From contig MU270019.1 of NCBI GenBank assembly GCA_021432635.1, positions 372,001 to 436,000 of the forward strand: a stretch of DNA of 64,000 bases. The letters run 5' to 3'. Made by a program: the position numbers and the translations under genes. A model generated the notes under the pieces. It ran no database searches and had not been told where the DNA came from. It was given only the letters and a program-made list of their open reading frames with translations. This DNA comes from Thozetella sp. PMI_491. Taxonomy: Eukaryota > Ascomycota > Sordariomycetes > Chaetosphaeriales > Chaetosphaeriaceae. Positions 20,798 through 32,412 of the stretch are shown piece by piece (the stretch's first letter is position 1; each line of letters opens with the position of its first letter).

Positions 20798-23312
20798 TCA
20801 TGAAGTAGAATCGCCCACAGGTACTGCACTGACCAGTGGCGCCTTTTTCGACGCCTCCTGTGATCCCGTGTCATCGTGGCTATACGCAGTCTCCACAGGC
20901 GCCGTAGCCTCCTTTTTAGCTACCGGCGAGTACCGAACTCCACGGAAGCCTCCGCGACGCCACAACCATCTGGAGGAGCTGGGTTAGCAATCTCATTTGG
21001 GGATGTCCAAGGAACCGGCGGACGAAAACTCACATAGCAGCGCCGATAATCGCCAGAAGGACTGGCACTCCGAGCCCAATGCTCACGCCAAGGATCACCT
21101 TGTTCGAAACACCGCCCGTCTCCCCATTGACAAAGCCGCTGACTCCGTCGGTCGGTGCGGAGTTCGCTGTTCCAGAACTCGCCGACGCCGAACCCGTAGT
21201 CGCAGAAGGGTCATACGAGGTCGGAACGCCGGAGCTCGCGGCAGCGGACTTGGCATTCGTGCCAAAGGGACTGGGGTTCGGTACGCTATTGACGCTGAAA
21301 ACAGGGAACGTGGGTGTAACGCCCGGTGCTACCGCAGTAACGAACGAGGTTACAGATGACGATGTCTGCGTGATTTGGAGAGATGCGGGGCAGTTGATCA
21401 GCCCGCTAGACGCACATGATCGGCCCGTGAAGATTACGGTGGACGACAGGGTAGTAGTAGTTAGATCCTGCCTTGGCAGTATGCCTCTCGCTCTGGCACC
21501 GGTGGCTGACGTCTGCGCGGGCAGCGACGAACTAGCCGTAGTTTCCGCCAGCGCCGTCAAGGCGCATACGCTAGCCAGGGTCGTGTAGAATACCGGCACC
21601 GTTGTGCCCGGGTTCGGTCCCCAGGTGTGGTTGTTCACGGCAACGGTTGCGCCGATGGCAGCGCCGAGGTTGAACTCGAAGTATTCCTCTACTGACAGCT
21701 CGCAGTCGCCCTCGTGCAGGCTGGGGGTTGACGTGATGTTGGTCGTGAAATAGGCAACGTTGGCGAATATCTTCTCATTTACTCCGGCGCCAAACGCCAA
21801 GTTCTCACCAAGAATGCTAAAGTTCTGTTGCTGTAGCTGCCAGCCCGACTCTAGAGTGACAGTAAGCACGCCCTTGATGATAGTGTTGCCGCCCCTGACA
21901 GTCACAGGAAGGAACTCGATCTGGGCGCCGGGGCTAGTGGCGAAAGCACTGTTTAGTACCGCGGTCTATTGGCATCATTGGATAAAGGCGGTGTTGTGAC
22001 TCACAAGTTCAAGTGGGATATTTCCTTTGAGAAGAGCTCGAGGTCAATGTTGACCGTATCGTCCATCTTGAGATGGAATCCGCTGCTGATGTCGATTTCC
22101 GCATGGACGTCCAGGAGCAGGTCGATTGCAAGGACTACGCCAGCAAATCCGGCTTGGTTTCCCACGCCGATCTCGGACTCGGATCTGAAGAGAGGCAGGC
22201 TGTAGGTAGCGCTAGCCGAGAGGATGAGGTCGAGATCCATGTACAGCTCCAGGCCGTCGAGTTCGAAGTGCAGTCCCACGGCGGGCATCGAGGGCAGACT
22301 GGGCAGGTTAAAGTCGACATTCAGCGTCGGGAAGCCATAGCTGCCGATGTTGAGCCCCTCTGCAATCTTCTTCATTCCCTTCTCGAGACCGTTCTTGACA
22401 AAGTCGACGGCAGTCTCGGTGATGTTCTCAACCTTGTCTACTAGGCCTCCGAGTCCTGGAATGTTTTTGATCGAACTGTCCAGATCGCTCTTGAACTCCA
22501 GAAATGCGTTTTCCGTCACGTTCTCGATCTCATCCTTGAGATTCGTGATGAGGCCGTCTACCTTGGCTGTCTCTTGCTTGATGAAATCCTCAGCTATCCC
22601 GAAAGCCTTAGATATGGCGCTGCGGAACAAGTCTGTATTGATATCAAAGACAACTACGATCTCGTCAACAGCGTCTGCGATAGCGTCGTGCACTAGAGTC
22701 TCGACAGCGTTGGTGGCGTTCAATAAGTCCTGGGCGCCCTTCGTGAGAGAGCTTTCGAGTGGACCCAAAGCTTCGGTTACGATTTTCTCAACGCTTGACG
22801 TAGCATTCTTTCCGTAGTCGACGAAAGACTCAAGGAGATCTGTGGAGCCGTTCACGATGAGTGTTGCTTGGAACGTTCCTTTGATGTAGCAATCTTTGCA
22901 AATGATCTGGACGCCGGCCCCAAGAGTCACATTGTTCCCGCCCGGCTTGGAGCTAGAGACTACATCAGCAAATCTGCGCCACGAGCTGCTAGGCGGCGGC
23001 GCCGCCCTTAGTATCGAGGCTTCTTTACAAGGAATACTGATACAAAGTCGCGTCTTTCCAGGTGGTGTCAAGCAGCATCTTGTGGCTAGTATAGTTCACG
23101 TCCCTCCGCCCCAGGCTGGGGCCCACGAGATCCCAGGCCGCACCTTGTCGCGCAACATTGCCCAGGGTTGGCGATTCGTCTCTGGTCGCCACGATTATGT
23201 CTCTGGCGTGGTCCAAGGCGATATTGGACGGGCTGCACTCGGCAGCGTTAAAGGCCATGGCCCATGCCAGGCAGCTCCAAAGGGAAGATGGCCGCATCCT
23301 GAGTATAGACAC
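20798..23312 (-). CDS. Large single-pass cell-surface protein of unknown function (775 aa)
   Basis: Four exons: 23312-23029, 22952-22005, 21948-21034 and 20978-20798; each splice restores a continuous frame. The N-terminus (after MSILRMRPS) has a signal-like hydrophobic run. Residues about 110-320 are long amphipathic helices with N-glycosylation sequons (VENITETAVDFV, DEIENVTENAF). A beta-rich region follows with LPSLPSMPAVGLHFELDG, ASATYSLPLF and LPVTVRGGNTII. A Ser/Thr/Ala-rich stalk precedes the transmembrane helix VILGVSIGLGVPVLLAIIG, then a basic stop (SRWLWRRGG) and a 55-residue tail. This layout matches a widespread but uncharacterised fungal surface-protein family; I know no function. 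The last exon would be missed without splicing, since exon 3 ends in a stop just after the membrane helix. Confidence 0.8.
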
Positions 23313-24570
23313 GATGGACCGTCATACGGGATTGGAAACCGTGAGCCACGCGGCTAGAGTAAAAAAAAAACTACTCTTCAACGGGAGCGGTAAACGACAG
23401 CCGCGGTGCGGACGATGCAGTAGGGGGGGGGGGGGGGGGGCTTGGTAAATACTACTCCTGCAGCGGAGCCATCATAAATAAATAACCAGCCCTGTCTTGG
23501 CACCTTTGTATATTGGCTCACAGCCTTACCGTCTATGCAGCAAGGGGGGGTAGCTTTGCAGGGAGATCAAACTCGTAGGACACAGTGTCAGCCGTGGCGC
23601 ACGGCCCACAGTCGGTCCCCTGATAAAACTGAAGGATCGCGAGGTGGTAAGCTAGCACCAACAACCCTGGTCGATTGCGAGGCTCAATCCGTACATCCGT
23701 ACAAAGGACAAAAAAGACGGAGTCGCAATCGAGGCACAGGCCCCAAGTAGCTCAATCCGCTGATTTTTCCTTCCGGGATGGAGGGGGCGGGGGGGCTTGT
23801 CCTGGCACGGGGATGCAACAGGGAGTCCCGTGGGGGCCGCTTCAAAGAGCGGAGATGTCAACATGGCGCGGGTATCGCCTATTCCACCAGTAGCCACAGG
23901 CGTTTTTCTTGGCCCGCCTGCTGGCTGGAGTGCAGGAATTTTCGGCAGACACGCCAGTGGATGTGTTGATGGCCACGCGATCTCTGTCTGACCATCTAGC
24001 AGCCATTTGCTGCCAAGCCACGGGTTGCACAACTTCAGCTATCTTTTTTCGGACATTAGCAGCGTCGGCCGCGGTGGAGTACTAGTTTTAGGGCTGAGGT
24101 TTGCCAAGTTCCTGCCCAACTTGTAGACCTGGACGAAATAGTATAACAATCCATCTATTGTCGCTCGGAGTTGTAACCCTACTGCCGTGTCTAGGTGTGG
24201 CATTTAGAGGCGGCCGCTAGCTTACGCTCCTCCCCGATTTTGGCCCTTCAGCTCTAGGGCGAGGTGCATATGTAAAGATCCTGTCGATGGTGCCGGAACT
24301 GGTTTCTCCTTTGGAAAGATGTACCGTAGTTAGGGGGACAAGGCTGAAGCCTGCCTTAAAACCCCCTTCCTATCTGCTGCAGGGAGGTGGCAGGGCCTAA
24401 CGCTTCTTGTTGCCTGTTGCGGGGATCCCCTGTTCAAGTGGACCACCAACACGCAAGCTTTTTGTAACGGGATGGAGCCGCTATATTAGCCATATTCAGC
24501 AGGCGCGGAAATCGCTACCGTACCTACGGGATGCTACGGAGCACTAACGCTCAGCAGGAACACGCTGCGA
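23313..24570. other. Intergenic with G18 homopolymer
   Basis: A run of 18 G at 23423-23440 stands about 110 nt upstream of the surface-protein gene. Further G-rich stretches occur at 23546-23552 and 23780-23800. Several overlapping frames between 23535 and 24032 are G-rich artefacts. No gene is supported. Confidence 0.45.
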
Positions 24571-26333
24571 CTAGGGCATATGGGGCTTCTGCAGCCGCGT
24601 CTGCAACATCCTCATCCCAGCCGGCCAAGCGCCCACAAGCGAGACGACTGCCGTCGCCGCGCCACAGGCGACAGACACGGTATGGCTAACTTTGCACCCA
24701 TCGAGATATGCCCGAAGGATCCCGGCCAGCTCTGCCGGCTGGACAAATACGTTCCGTAGCTGCGTCACCCCAGCATCGATAACCACAGTGGGGTCCACGC
24801 TGGGGACGTTCTGCTGCAGGCTCGACACCAGCCCGGTCGTGAAGGTCGCCTCGCTGGTCGCGACAAAGATGGCCGTGCCGAGGTTCTCCATGAAGAGCGA
24901 CAACGACGTGACGCCCGCAATGTCGTCGCGTGACACGGCGTCCTGGTTCGCAATCATGGGGATCTGCAGCGCGATGCCCACCCCCGCGGCGGTCAGGCTC
25001 TCAAACCCGATCCAAGCGCCTGTCGACGTACTCGCATCGGCTGCCTTGTAGATCAGCAGGATCCCCGCCGTGCCGACCAGCGCGCTGCAGACAAGGAGAG
25101 GGTTGTAGTGGCGCCACACGGTCAGCACCACGTTGGTGAGCATGGTGAAGATGGACACGCCGAGGACGAGGGGGATGAGGCGGATACCGCTCTGCGCGGC
25201 GGAGTCGTTGTTGACGGATTGGAACAGGACGGGCAGCGAAAAAAGGAGGGGGAAGTACATGCCCGCCAGGAAGAAGGAGAATGCGAGGTTCAGCACAATG
25301 GATCGCTTCTTGAACAGATGAAGCTGGAGCATGGCCTTGGGGCCCATGAACCACTCGTTCGCAAGGAATGCCGCGGTCATGGTGCCAAAGCCGGCCAGGC
25401 TTCCTTTGATCTGTATGCTGCTCCAATCTAGCGTGCCAGCCCAGTGCATAGCCATGACGAAGCAAGACAGAGCACCGGTAGCCAGCAGTGCGCCGACCGG
25501 GTCCGTGTGCGCAATCTTGGTCTTGAGCGGGGTCTCGCCCAGCGGGTTTGCCGGCGCCGTGAAGAAGATGAACATGGTCAATGCAGCAACTGCCGCAACG
25601 GGGAGGCTAATCCTGTTTCCCTGTTAACATGAAAGGCTGACAAAAGGCGGCCACGTCCCGAACCGAGTGCGAGACCGAGAAAAACGTACCAGAAGCACCA
25701 CCGCCAGCCGGGCCCATCGGTCAAGGCACCGCCCATCAGAGGCCCCAGAACGCTAGCGCCCGCAAAGGTAAACCCAAGCACGCCCATGTAGGCCGGTCGG
25801 TAGCGCGGCTTGACCGTCGTGGCGATGATGATGAAGGCACCCGTCATAACCCCGCCACCGCCCACGCCGGCGACGACGCGGCCGAGGATGAGAGTGGCAC
25901 TAGACGGTGCGGCGGCGCAGATGACATTCCCGATCTCAAAGACAGCAATGGAAAGCATGAAGACGGTCTTGAGCGGGAAGTAGCGGTAGGCCTTGCCCCA
26001 GGCGGACTGGAAGGCCGTGTTGGTGACCTGGTACGCGCTACCGTACCAGGCGATGTTGCGGATGGAGCCGAACTCGTCAGTGATGCTGGGGATGGCGGTG
26101 GCGATGATGGTGGTGTCCAGCGCTGACAGAAAGATGCTGAGTACGAGGCCGACGGTGATGGCGAGCAGCTTAAAGCCGCCCGGATATTCGTCGTGGTTAC
26201 TCGATGCTGGCTGGTCAACCGCGTCCACTGGCTTGTCTATCGGCGCCGGGGCGGTAGCCACCTCGGAGAACACGTCCAGCTCGATAGCATCGTGGTTGGG
26301 GCCGCCGCCTAGTGAGGAGCGGGTGGCTGACAT
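24571..26333 (-). CDS. MFS transporter, DHA14-type drug:H+ antiporter (561 aa)
   Basis: Two exons, 26333-25690 and 25612-24571; the 77-nt intron interrupts WRWCFWISLPVAAV, a family hallmark restored by splicing. About fourteen hydrophobic segments are present. Signatures include LDTTIIATAIPSITDEF (motif D1), GSAYQVTNTAFQSAWGKAYRYFPLK (motif A region), GRVVAGVGGGGVMTGAF (motif B/C region) and GASVLGPLMGGALTD (antiporter motif C). These proteins export toxins, drugs or pathway products across the plasma membrane and are frequent in fungal gene clusters. It lies next to the esterase on the same strand and begins the proposed 24.6-34.2-kb cluster. Confidence 0.93.
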
Positions 26334-26848
26334 GACTAAACTAGAAGCTGGATGTCCTCAATGTGGAAGTAGTTTATCGCGTGAAGAATATTTCTAGAAT
26401 GTCGAAATTGCGGGGAGGTCAGCCTGTCGCTTTAGGGGTTGGGTAACGTAAGCAACCGCCAAGCGGACTGGATATCGCTGATCTTAGCGCTGTAGCAAAG
26501 CACCTTCCCGGTTGGTTCTAGTGGATTGAGCACTGTAGTATTGGCCGGGATAAAAGTCCCTGAAGGAGTCTAGGCCTCGTGGTTCTGGTAGTTAGGTACA
26601 GAAAGAAAATTTCCAGCGACCAAGGTTTCAGAACACAACACAGCAGGTTGGGGGACTACTACAATTGATTCTGGCATTATCAGCGCCGAAGTTCAAGCGT
26701 ATTGCTCAAGAGCTTATTCTCTTAACCTCCATACAAAAAATGTACAAGTTATCGCTCTCAATCCCCTCCTCACATGTAGATTGTGCATTGAAACAAGCTG
26801 GTGTTTGGATCTCGACTGCAGCTCCATTTGCTCGCGTCAGTCTGGTCT

Positions 26849-28096
26849 TTACCATAGGCCATGTGCCGTGCGAAGCGCGTTAAACACATCCTTCTCGTAC
26901 TGAACAGCTTGAGGGAGGTCCTCAGTCATGTGCATGAATGGATGCGGTACACCAAGATATCTATGCGGGAAGAGCACGTGTTAGTCCCGGCCCCTGGTAA
27001 TGCGGGTACGGATGCATCTCACCTTTTGACAGTGACGAGGTTGCCCGCAGTTATCGCCTTCGCGGCGTACGCCTCGCCCTCGTCCCGGATAGGGTCGCAT
27101 TCCGCCGTGATGAGGAAAGTGTCGCTCAGGCCGCTGAAGTTGGGCGCCAGGATGGGCGCGATCCACCAGTCCGGCACTGATGCCCGAATCTCGGCTAGCT
27201 TGTCATCGGGGAATGCGTATTTGTTGAAGTAGCAGAAGCGCGCCCAGTTCAGCATGGGGCCGTTTTCGTACTCCACAAACGAAGGCCAGGGGATGTCGCT
27301 GGCCTTTGAGAATCCGGCGTGGTCGTCCGTGACAGGCACGGCGGGTATGGCCAGACGGAGGCCGAGGCCCGCGTCGCGAGCGAGATGCTGCACGACGATG
27401 GCGAACAGGCCCCCAGCCGATATCCCGCCGACGGAGATGGAGTCCGGCTTCACCTTCAACATGGCCGCGTTCTCGTGTACCTATATCGGGATGCGGATTA
27501 GCTGCACTGCCAGTGGTGCTTAGGATCGTGCAAACATACCCAGGTAAGTGCCGACCAACAATCTCGAACGTTCTGGCCGTAGGCCACCTCCGGGCAGAGC
27601 CGATAGTCGACGTCGACAACGACCATAGGAAGCTCATTGCGCAGCGTGGAGCAGAACTTGGCATCCGCACTAAGGCTTCCAAAGACGAACCCGCCGCCTG
27701 TCTTGCTGTCAGACCCCCCACGCGGGCAAGAGACTTCCGATTGCATCTATGCTCACCGTGATAATTTACATGGACAGGATAGGGTCCCTCGCCGAACTTT
27801 TCTGGATCAGGGTAGTACGCGCGGGCGGTGATAGTGGAGCCATCTGTTGTCGGCACCTGGTGGTCGACGGATCGCTTCCGGACCTCTTCTCCATCGTCGA
27901 TCCACGGCGCTGTCCATTTCTGTGGGTTGTTGCGCACTTCCTCGATCGGCACGTAGTGGGTAGGCGGGGTCTTGGAGATGACCTCGTTGAAGTACTTGAT
28001 AAATTCGGGGGCGAGCTTGGGCACCACCGTTGGATCGAGCGTCACGACCGACGGTCTCTCGCCGCTATCTGGCGCAGTGGTGTTAGTGGCTGTCAT
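26849..28096 (-). CDS. Alpha/beta hydrolase, HGG-type esterase/lipase (355 aa)
   Basis: Four exons: 28096-27757, 27697-27540, 27480-27023 and 26960-26849. The protein begins MTATNTTAP. It has YHGGGFVFGS (oxyanion hole HGGG), DVDYRLCPEV, VGGISAGGLFA (nucleophile elbow GxSxG, catalytic Ser), ITAECDPIRDEG (catalytic Asp) and LGVPHPFMHM (catalytic His). The HGGG motif is split by intron 1 and the His lies in the short final exon, so the intact triad appears only after splicing. This is the hormone-sensitive-lipase/arylacetamide-deacetylase branch, which cleaves short-chain esters or amides; no signal peptide is seen. It shares a divergent promoter with the Zn2Cys6 regulator, including the palindrome at 28253-28269. 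Confidence 0.9.
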
Positions 28097-28252
28097 TTCG
28101 CGTTCGATTTGGGACTAGATTAAGTGTCCAGATGCCTTGAGTTTTCCTATACTCGTGCCGGCGAGGCTTGTTTGCCGGGGTCTTTATCAATACTCACCTC
28201 CCCACTCGCTGCGATCCACACGGCCCCTCGTCCGGAGAGCCGACCGACCTTG

Positions 28253-28269
28253 GATCGGCTTTTCCGATC
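28253..28269. promoter_or_regulatory. Perfect inverted repeat GATCGG-N5-CCGATC, candidate Zn2Cys6 operator
   Basis: Two 6-bp arms flank CTTTT and contain CGG-N5-CCG, an everted/inverted CGG pair with spacing seen for Zn2Cys6 dimer sites. It lies 157 bp upstream of the esterase start and 223 bp upstream of the regulator start. Additional CGG/CCG triplets occur at 28230-28250. Binding by the neighbouring regulator is inferred. Confidence 0.5.
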
Positions 28270-28491
28270 GGTGGCTGCTCTAAGTGCGCCTCTCTGGCCA
28301 ATCAACGGTGCCAAATGGACATCACCCAGATCAGCCCCTCTTTTAAAGCCGGCTTTTCCCTATGTTTGACTCTATGGTGAGGTCCTGTGCTCTCTCCTCC
28401 ACATTCTGACTTTGACTCTTTCCTGACTTTGGACACATACCCCTTACTCGAGACTCCGCTCCATCCGTCAATCGGGCCCTGACTGGGGGAG

Positions 28492-30586
28492 ATGGATCGG
28501 CGTTCCCGTAGTCCCACTTCACCGGCAGCCGATCGCGGTGACGCCGCCAGGAGCGGTATTCCCCATCGGCGAACACCCATGGCTTGCATTGCATGGTTAG
28601 TAAATTACTCTTGTGCGGCATATTGGACATCCTCCTCGTTTTTAGCGAGAAGAGCCTTGTCGTTCGGCCGACGGGATCGAGGCTCATAATGGTGTAGCCG
28701 TCGAAAGAAGACCAAGTGCAGCGGTCATTACCCGTCCTGCCGGAACTGTCTGAGGGTCGGTAAACCCTGCGAATGGCCAAGCCTACATGACCAGCAACAC
28801 GAACCAGCGCTACGGCAAGCAGGGGCCGAAAGTGGTGCGGGTCACGATCCTGGTATCACAGCTTCCTACCCTACTCTGGGTACTGCATCGGATAATTTTA
28901 TCGAACAACCTGTGGCCAAGAAGATGGTAGAGATCTTTTTCGATCACCCTAGTTTTGCCGTCGTGTCGCAATGTCTGCACCGGCCCTCACTGGAAGCCTC
29001 GCTCGGTAGCGGCAGCCAGTCATTCCTCCTCTATGCAATAGGAAGCCTTGTATCAGTAGCAGACTCGTCAAGGAAAGGACTACAGCATTCGGGGGTAGGG
29101 AACCTCGAGACTCTATCCTCCCGGCTCGCGGCAGTCGCGAGGTGCCTGTCCCGGGACTCTTCGGATGCCCCGTCTCGTAAGCCGCGGAGCGCGCACCGCC
29201 CTGACGATGCGTATTTGGCTGACAGAGCACTCAGTCCCTGCAGTACAGGCCAATACTATCCTAGCCTACCGTGAGCTCATGTGCTCCCGGGCCGTCAAAG
29301 CTTGGATGTATGCAGGTACCGCCATTCGCATGGCCCAGCTCCTCCGGCTCCATCGGGAATACCACAACCGCACAACCGCCCTCGAACAAGAGGTCCGACG
29401 GCGCATGATGTGGACATGCTACATCCTCGATCGTCTTATGGCAGTTGCTTGCTCCAGGCCGCAGACGGTTTTGCGCGATTCGCTCACAATCCAGCTTCCG
29501 GCACCCGAGGACGACTTTCTCTTCGGAGTGAAGTTCGTCGGGCCGAAGCTCGACAATTTCTCTGCCCAATCCTCCGTGCAGTGTTTGTTTTCTTATTTCA
29601 TCAAAGCTGTTGACCTCTGGGCCGAATCAACAACCCAATTCCCTCTAGGAAAGCTTTTCAACGACGACACGCAGGCAATGAACCCTCTACCCCCACCGAA
29701 CGAGGCAGCATCACTGTGGCTCAAAAGCCTGCCTGCTCCCTTGACCTGGTCGACACAGAACTACGCTCTGCATCGGAAACGCGGGACAGCCACGCTGTTC
29801 GCGACGAATGTTCTGGTCCTGAACCATGCAGTTTGCATCGGACTGCAGGATTACCTGCTCCTGAGTAGCTCTGGTCACTCGAATGCTTCGTCTACGATGT
29901 GGGTTGAGATCCAAGAGCATATCGCGCCAACTTGTTTCGTCTGCGCGGACGAGATCCGATCCATTGCTGCCCACCTACACAGCGAGGAAACTGACGGGCG
30001 AGAAACCTTGAAGACGCCGTTCTCCGGAATGGCGTTGCTCACTGCTGCGACCATTTTTCTGTGGCAGATTTACTGCTCAGAAGACTCTCCTGGTTCCCCA
30101 GGGAGCGAAATTATCCTCCTGTTGGAGCAAAAAGTTCTAGAAATCCACAAAATATTGGACACTTGGGCTTCGGACTGGCGGCTTGCCCGAGCATGGCGCG
30201 AGTCCATCGAGCTGGTCACACAAGTCTATGCTACTGCCTATCAGAAGCCAGTAATCGAGTTTCCCCCTCCGTCCAACGATCTGGAGCAGTATTCGGACGA
30301 CGCGCCGGAGGGCGAAGAATCCCTGTCATTGGGTGGCGGCATCCCAGATCCCGATAACAATAGTATTTCGCTGGTTCGTTCTGTCAGAGGCCTGTTCGTG
30401 ACGTTATCGGAGTCTCCGGAAACTCGGCGGGAACAGGCACAAAAGTACGTACGGGCAATGTGGCGAGAAGTCTTCTCAAGAGGGGCATCTACACTGTGGG
30501 ACCCTGCGTCTGATCTCCAGGACATGCTGGATCTGCCCTTGATCAACCTATCAGGCGGACCTTATGAATTTCAATATGGAACGTAA
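28492..30586 (+). CDS. Zn2Cys6 fungal-specific transcription factor (647 aa)
   Basis: Three exons: 28492-28595, 28698-29176 and 29226-30586. Splicing of exon 1 to exon 2 gives the zinc cluster CIACRRKKTKC then SGHYPSCRNCLRVGKPC, with 2-6-6-2-6 spacing. Intron 2 uses a strong GTAAGC donor and CTGACAG acceptor and joins to HSVPAVQANTILAYREL. The middle homology region then follows: SRAVKAWMYAGTAIRMAQLL and RRRMMWTCYILDRLMAVA, the signature of the fungal-specific TF domain (PF04082). The C-terminus is Ser/Pro-rich. The protein should act as a nuclear dimer on paired CGG sites. It sits between the esterase (divergent) and the D-amino-acid oxidase (convergent), as pathway-specific regulators often do in fungal clusters. 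Confidence 0.9.
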
Positions 30587-30654
30587 CACAAAAAAGACAG
30601 AAGCTTTTTCTCTTTTAGGGCATATCGAGTCGTCCCCTGCCATTGTCAAGGCAG

Positions 30655-31961
30655 CTACAGCTTCGCTCCGCGATGATTCACGTAAAGGTCTACAGCATAC
30701 TGTGCCATCCCCCTGGTGCTACCCGTTAGCTGAATCTCTTGGATAAGATTTAATGCGTTTCTCACCAAGATGCTTGATAACCTGCACCACTAGCGCCGTA
30801 GTTGTGAATGACCAGCTGCCCATCGATGATCTCTGCCTCTAGTCGTGGGCCGCCCTTTCGGCTCGCTTTATGACGATGGGTTGTGTATTAGCATGTGGAT
30901 ATCACACGTCCAGGAGCGCTTGTACTCACGTCGAAGCCCCACAGTATGCTGGATCACCTTGAGGTCTTCAGGCTGACCGAGCTCCGGTGCAAGTCGGCAG
31001 CATCGCCTCTTGATGTCCTCTGCGAACTCGAGGTCGACCTCGCAGTTCCAGTCATTTTCGACGCGGCAGCCGCCTAGAATGACTCCGCCGGTAGGGTGGC
31101 GGGGGAAGACGTAGGTTGTATCACTATCTACTCGTCTTGGCGAACGGAAATACATCTGTGTCAACGGCTTTTTTGGCGTTTCTACGAGCATCACTTGGCC
31201 CTGTTACAGCAAGTGTTAGTCAACCAATGCAATGCGACAAGACTATCCAGGGCGGGTCGGCTCACCCTTGTTGGGTACAGGTTCTTGTCCTCGACTCCCA
31301 CTAGAGAGTATGAACCAAGCCCAGTGCAGTTGAAATAGGCTTGTGATGGAACCTCTCGGAATATCTCCCGGATATCCGTGATAGCGGCACGGCGCATTTC
31401 GATGCCATGCTTGAGGCATTGCGTGTTCAACCTAAATTACGCGAAGGGAGGATTAGATATGAGATACGAAGACAATAATGCCTCCAAGATTCTCACTAAC
31501 CATGCCAGGTACCCCTGTGTGTTTACCATGAAGGTCGGCACTACCATCCCAAACTTGCTTCCCTCAGGGAGCTCATCCTCAGGGATAGGCTCGATGCCCT
31601 TGATGAACCTTTCATACCAAATCTTTCCAGTTGCCTCACTGAGGACACCAGCCTGCGCCGGTTCGTTGTCAAAACAGGCGCGTATATTCATGCGCGTGAT
31701 GGCTGCCTCGGGCACATTGTCTGCCAACTGTCCGAACCGAGTGTAGGTTTCGGCGTCCCAGGCTTCCTGGCGCCCATTGTCGGTTGCCATCGACAGCCAG
31801 TTCGCCCCAGCCTGTGGAGAACAGTATTCCGGGCTGCGATCCCCTGGGAAATATTTCGCGACGATGCAGACGTGTGTGGTTGGGCAGCGTCTCTTCAGCT
31901 CTAGCGCCGTCGACATTCCGATGACGCCAGCTCCGAGAACACATAGTCGTCCCTGCTCCAT
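30655..31961 (-). CDS. FAD-dependent D-amino-acid (or D-aspartate) oxidase with PTS1 (351 aa)
   Basis: Five exons: 31961-31501, 31431-31266, 31200-30930, 30865-30766 and 30712-30655. The start MEQGRLCVLGAGVIGMST holds the Rossmann GxGxxG for FAD. Further family motifs are SPQAGANW, FNCTGLGSYSLVG, TYVFPRHPTGGVILGG, TVGLRPSRKGGPRLE and HNYGASGAGYQASWGMA. The Arg of GLRPSRKGG corresponds to the substrate carboxylate-binding position. The last exon ends in AKL-stop, a type 1 peroxisomal targeting signal, which is missed if intron 4 is read through. The enzyme deaminates D-amino acids oxidatively to 2-oxo acids, ammonia and hydrogen peroxide in peroxisomes. D-aspartate versus neutral D-amino-acid preference cannot be told. 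It is divergent from the permease at 32413 and converges with the regulator. Confidence 0.92.
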
Positions 31962-32196
31962 GGCGCAAACTCTAAAGGACCTTCTAGAATTGGAGACTGC
32001 GGCTGACTGAGTATCGAGAGTCTTAATCTCTCTCCCTGGCTACTTAAATACAATTGGTCTAATTTATCTGCTCCGATATCTTTCACGCCACCCACAGATC
32101 CTCTTGGCCGATGCCGCCTACACTAGCGCCTCGCCTTTCCGAGTTACCGGCCCCACACACACCCTAACCACGGATATCCCGATCTGCTTATCGTCA

Positions 32197-32228
32197 TCCG
32201 GGGTAGACCTAGGTCAGTCTACCCCGGA
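32197..32228. promoter_or_regulatory. Perfect 12-bp inverted repeat with nested palindrome, candidate operator
   Basis: Arms TCCGGGGTAGAC (32197-32208) and GTCTACCCCGGA (32217-32228) are exact reverse complements around an 8-bp centre. The centre overlaps a second palindrome, GACCTAGGTC (32206-32215). It lies in the divergent promoter, 236 bp from the oxidase start and 185 bp from the permease start. The outer arms carry CCG/CGG triplets as Zn2Cys6 sites do. Confidence 0.5.
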
Positions 32229-32246
32229 GTCGCCTAAGTCGCCTAA
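32229..32246 (+). repeat. Tandem 9-bp direct repeat GTCGCCTAA x2
   Basis: Two exact copies of GTCGCCTAA directly abut the inverted repeat at 32197-32228 in the oxidase-permease promoter. It may be part of the same regulatory element. Confidence 0.5.
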
Positions 32247-32412
32247 GAGTGAGTAGTATAATATTGTCGGCCGGAAGACAGAATAGAGGTCCGAGGAATC
32301 AGCAAGGCGGCTTGATCTTGTTCCAGGATTCATCTTCTGCCAGACTACACATCTTTGTCTCTCGCCTCACAGTACTCTTTCTAGCCATCTAACCTATCAA
32401 CAGCCCCTCGCC

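Noticed and set aside
21079-21588. 169-codon plus-strand frame
   Set aside because: Antisense to the Ser/Thr-rich stalk of the surface protein and without domain signal.
23423-24032. G-rich frames and homopolymer as possible gene or G-quadruplex system
   Set aside because: A G18 run can form a quadruplex, but no function is indicated and the frames lack coding character.
29050-29134. Alternative intron 2 of the 28492-30586 regulator
   Set aside because: GTATCA donor gives an unconserved join; the GTAAGC donor at 29177 with CTGACAG acceptor gives a better protein and standard signals.
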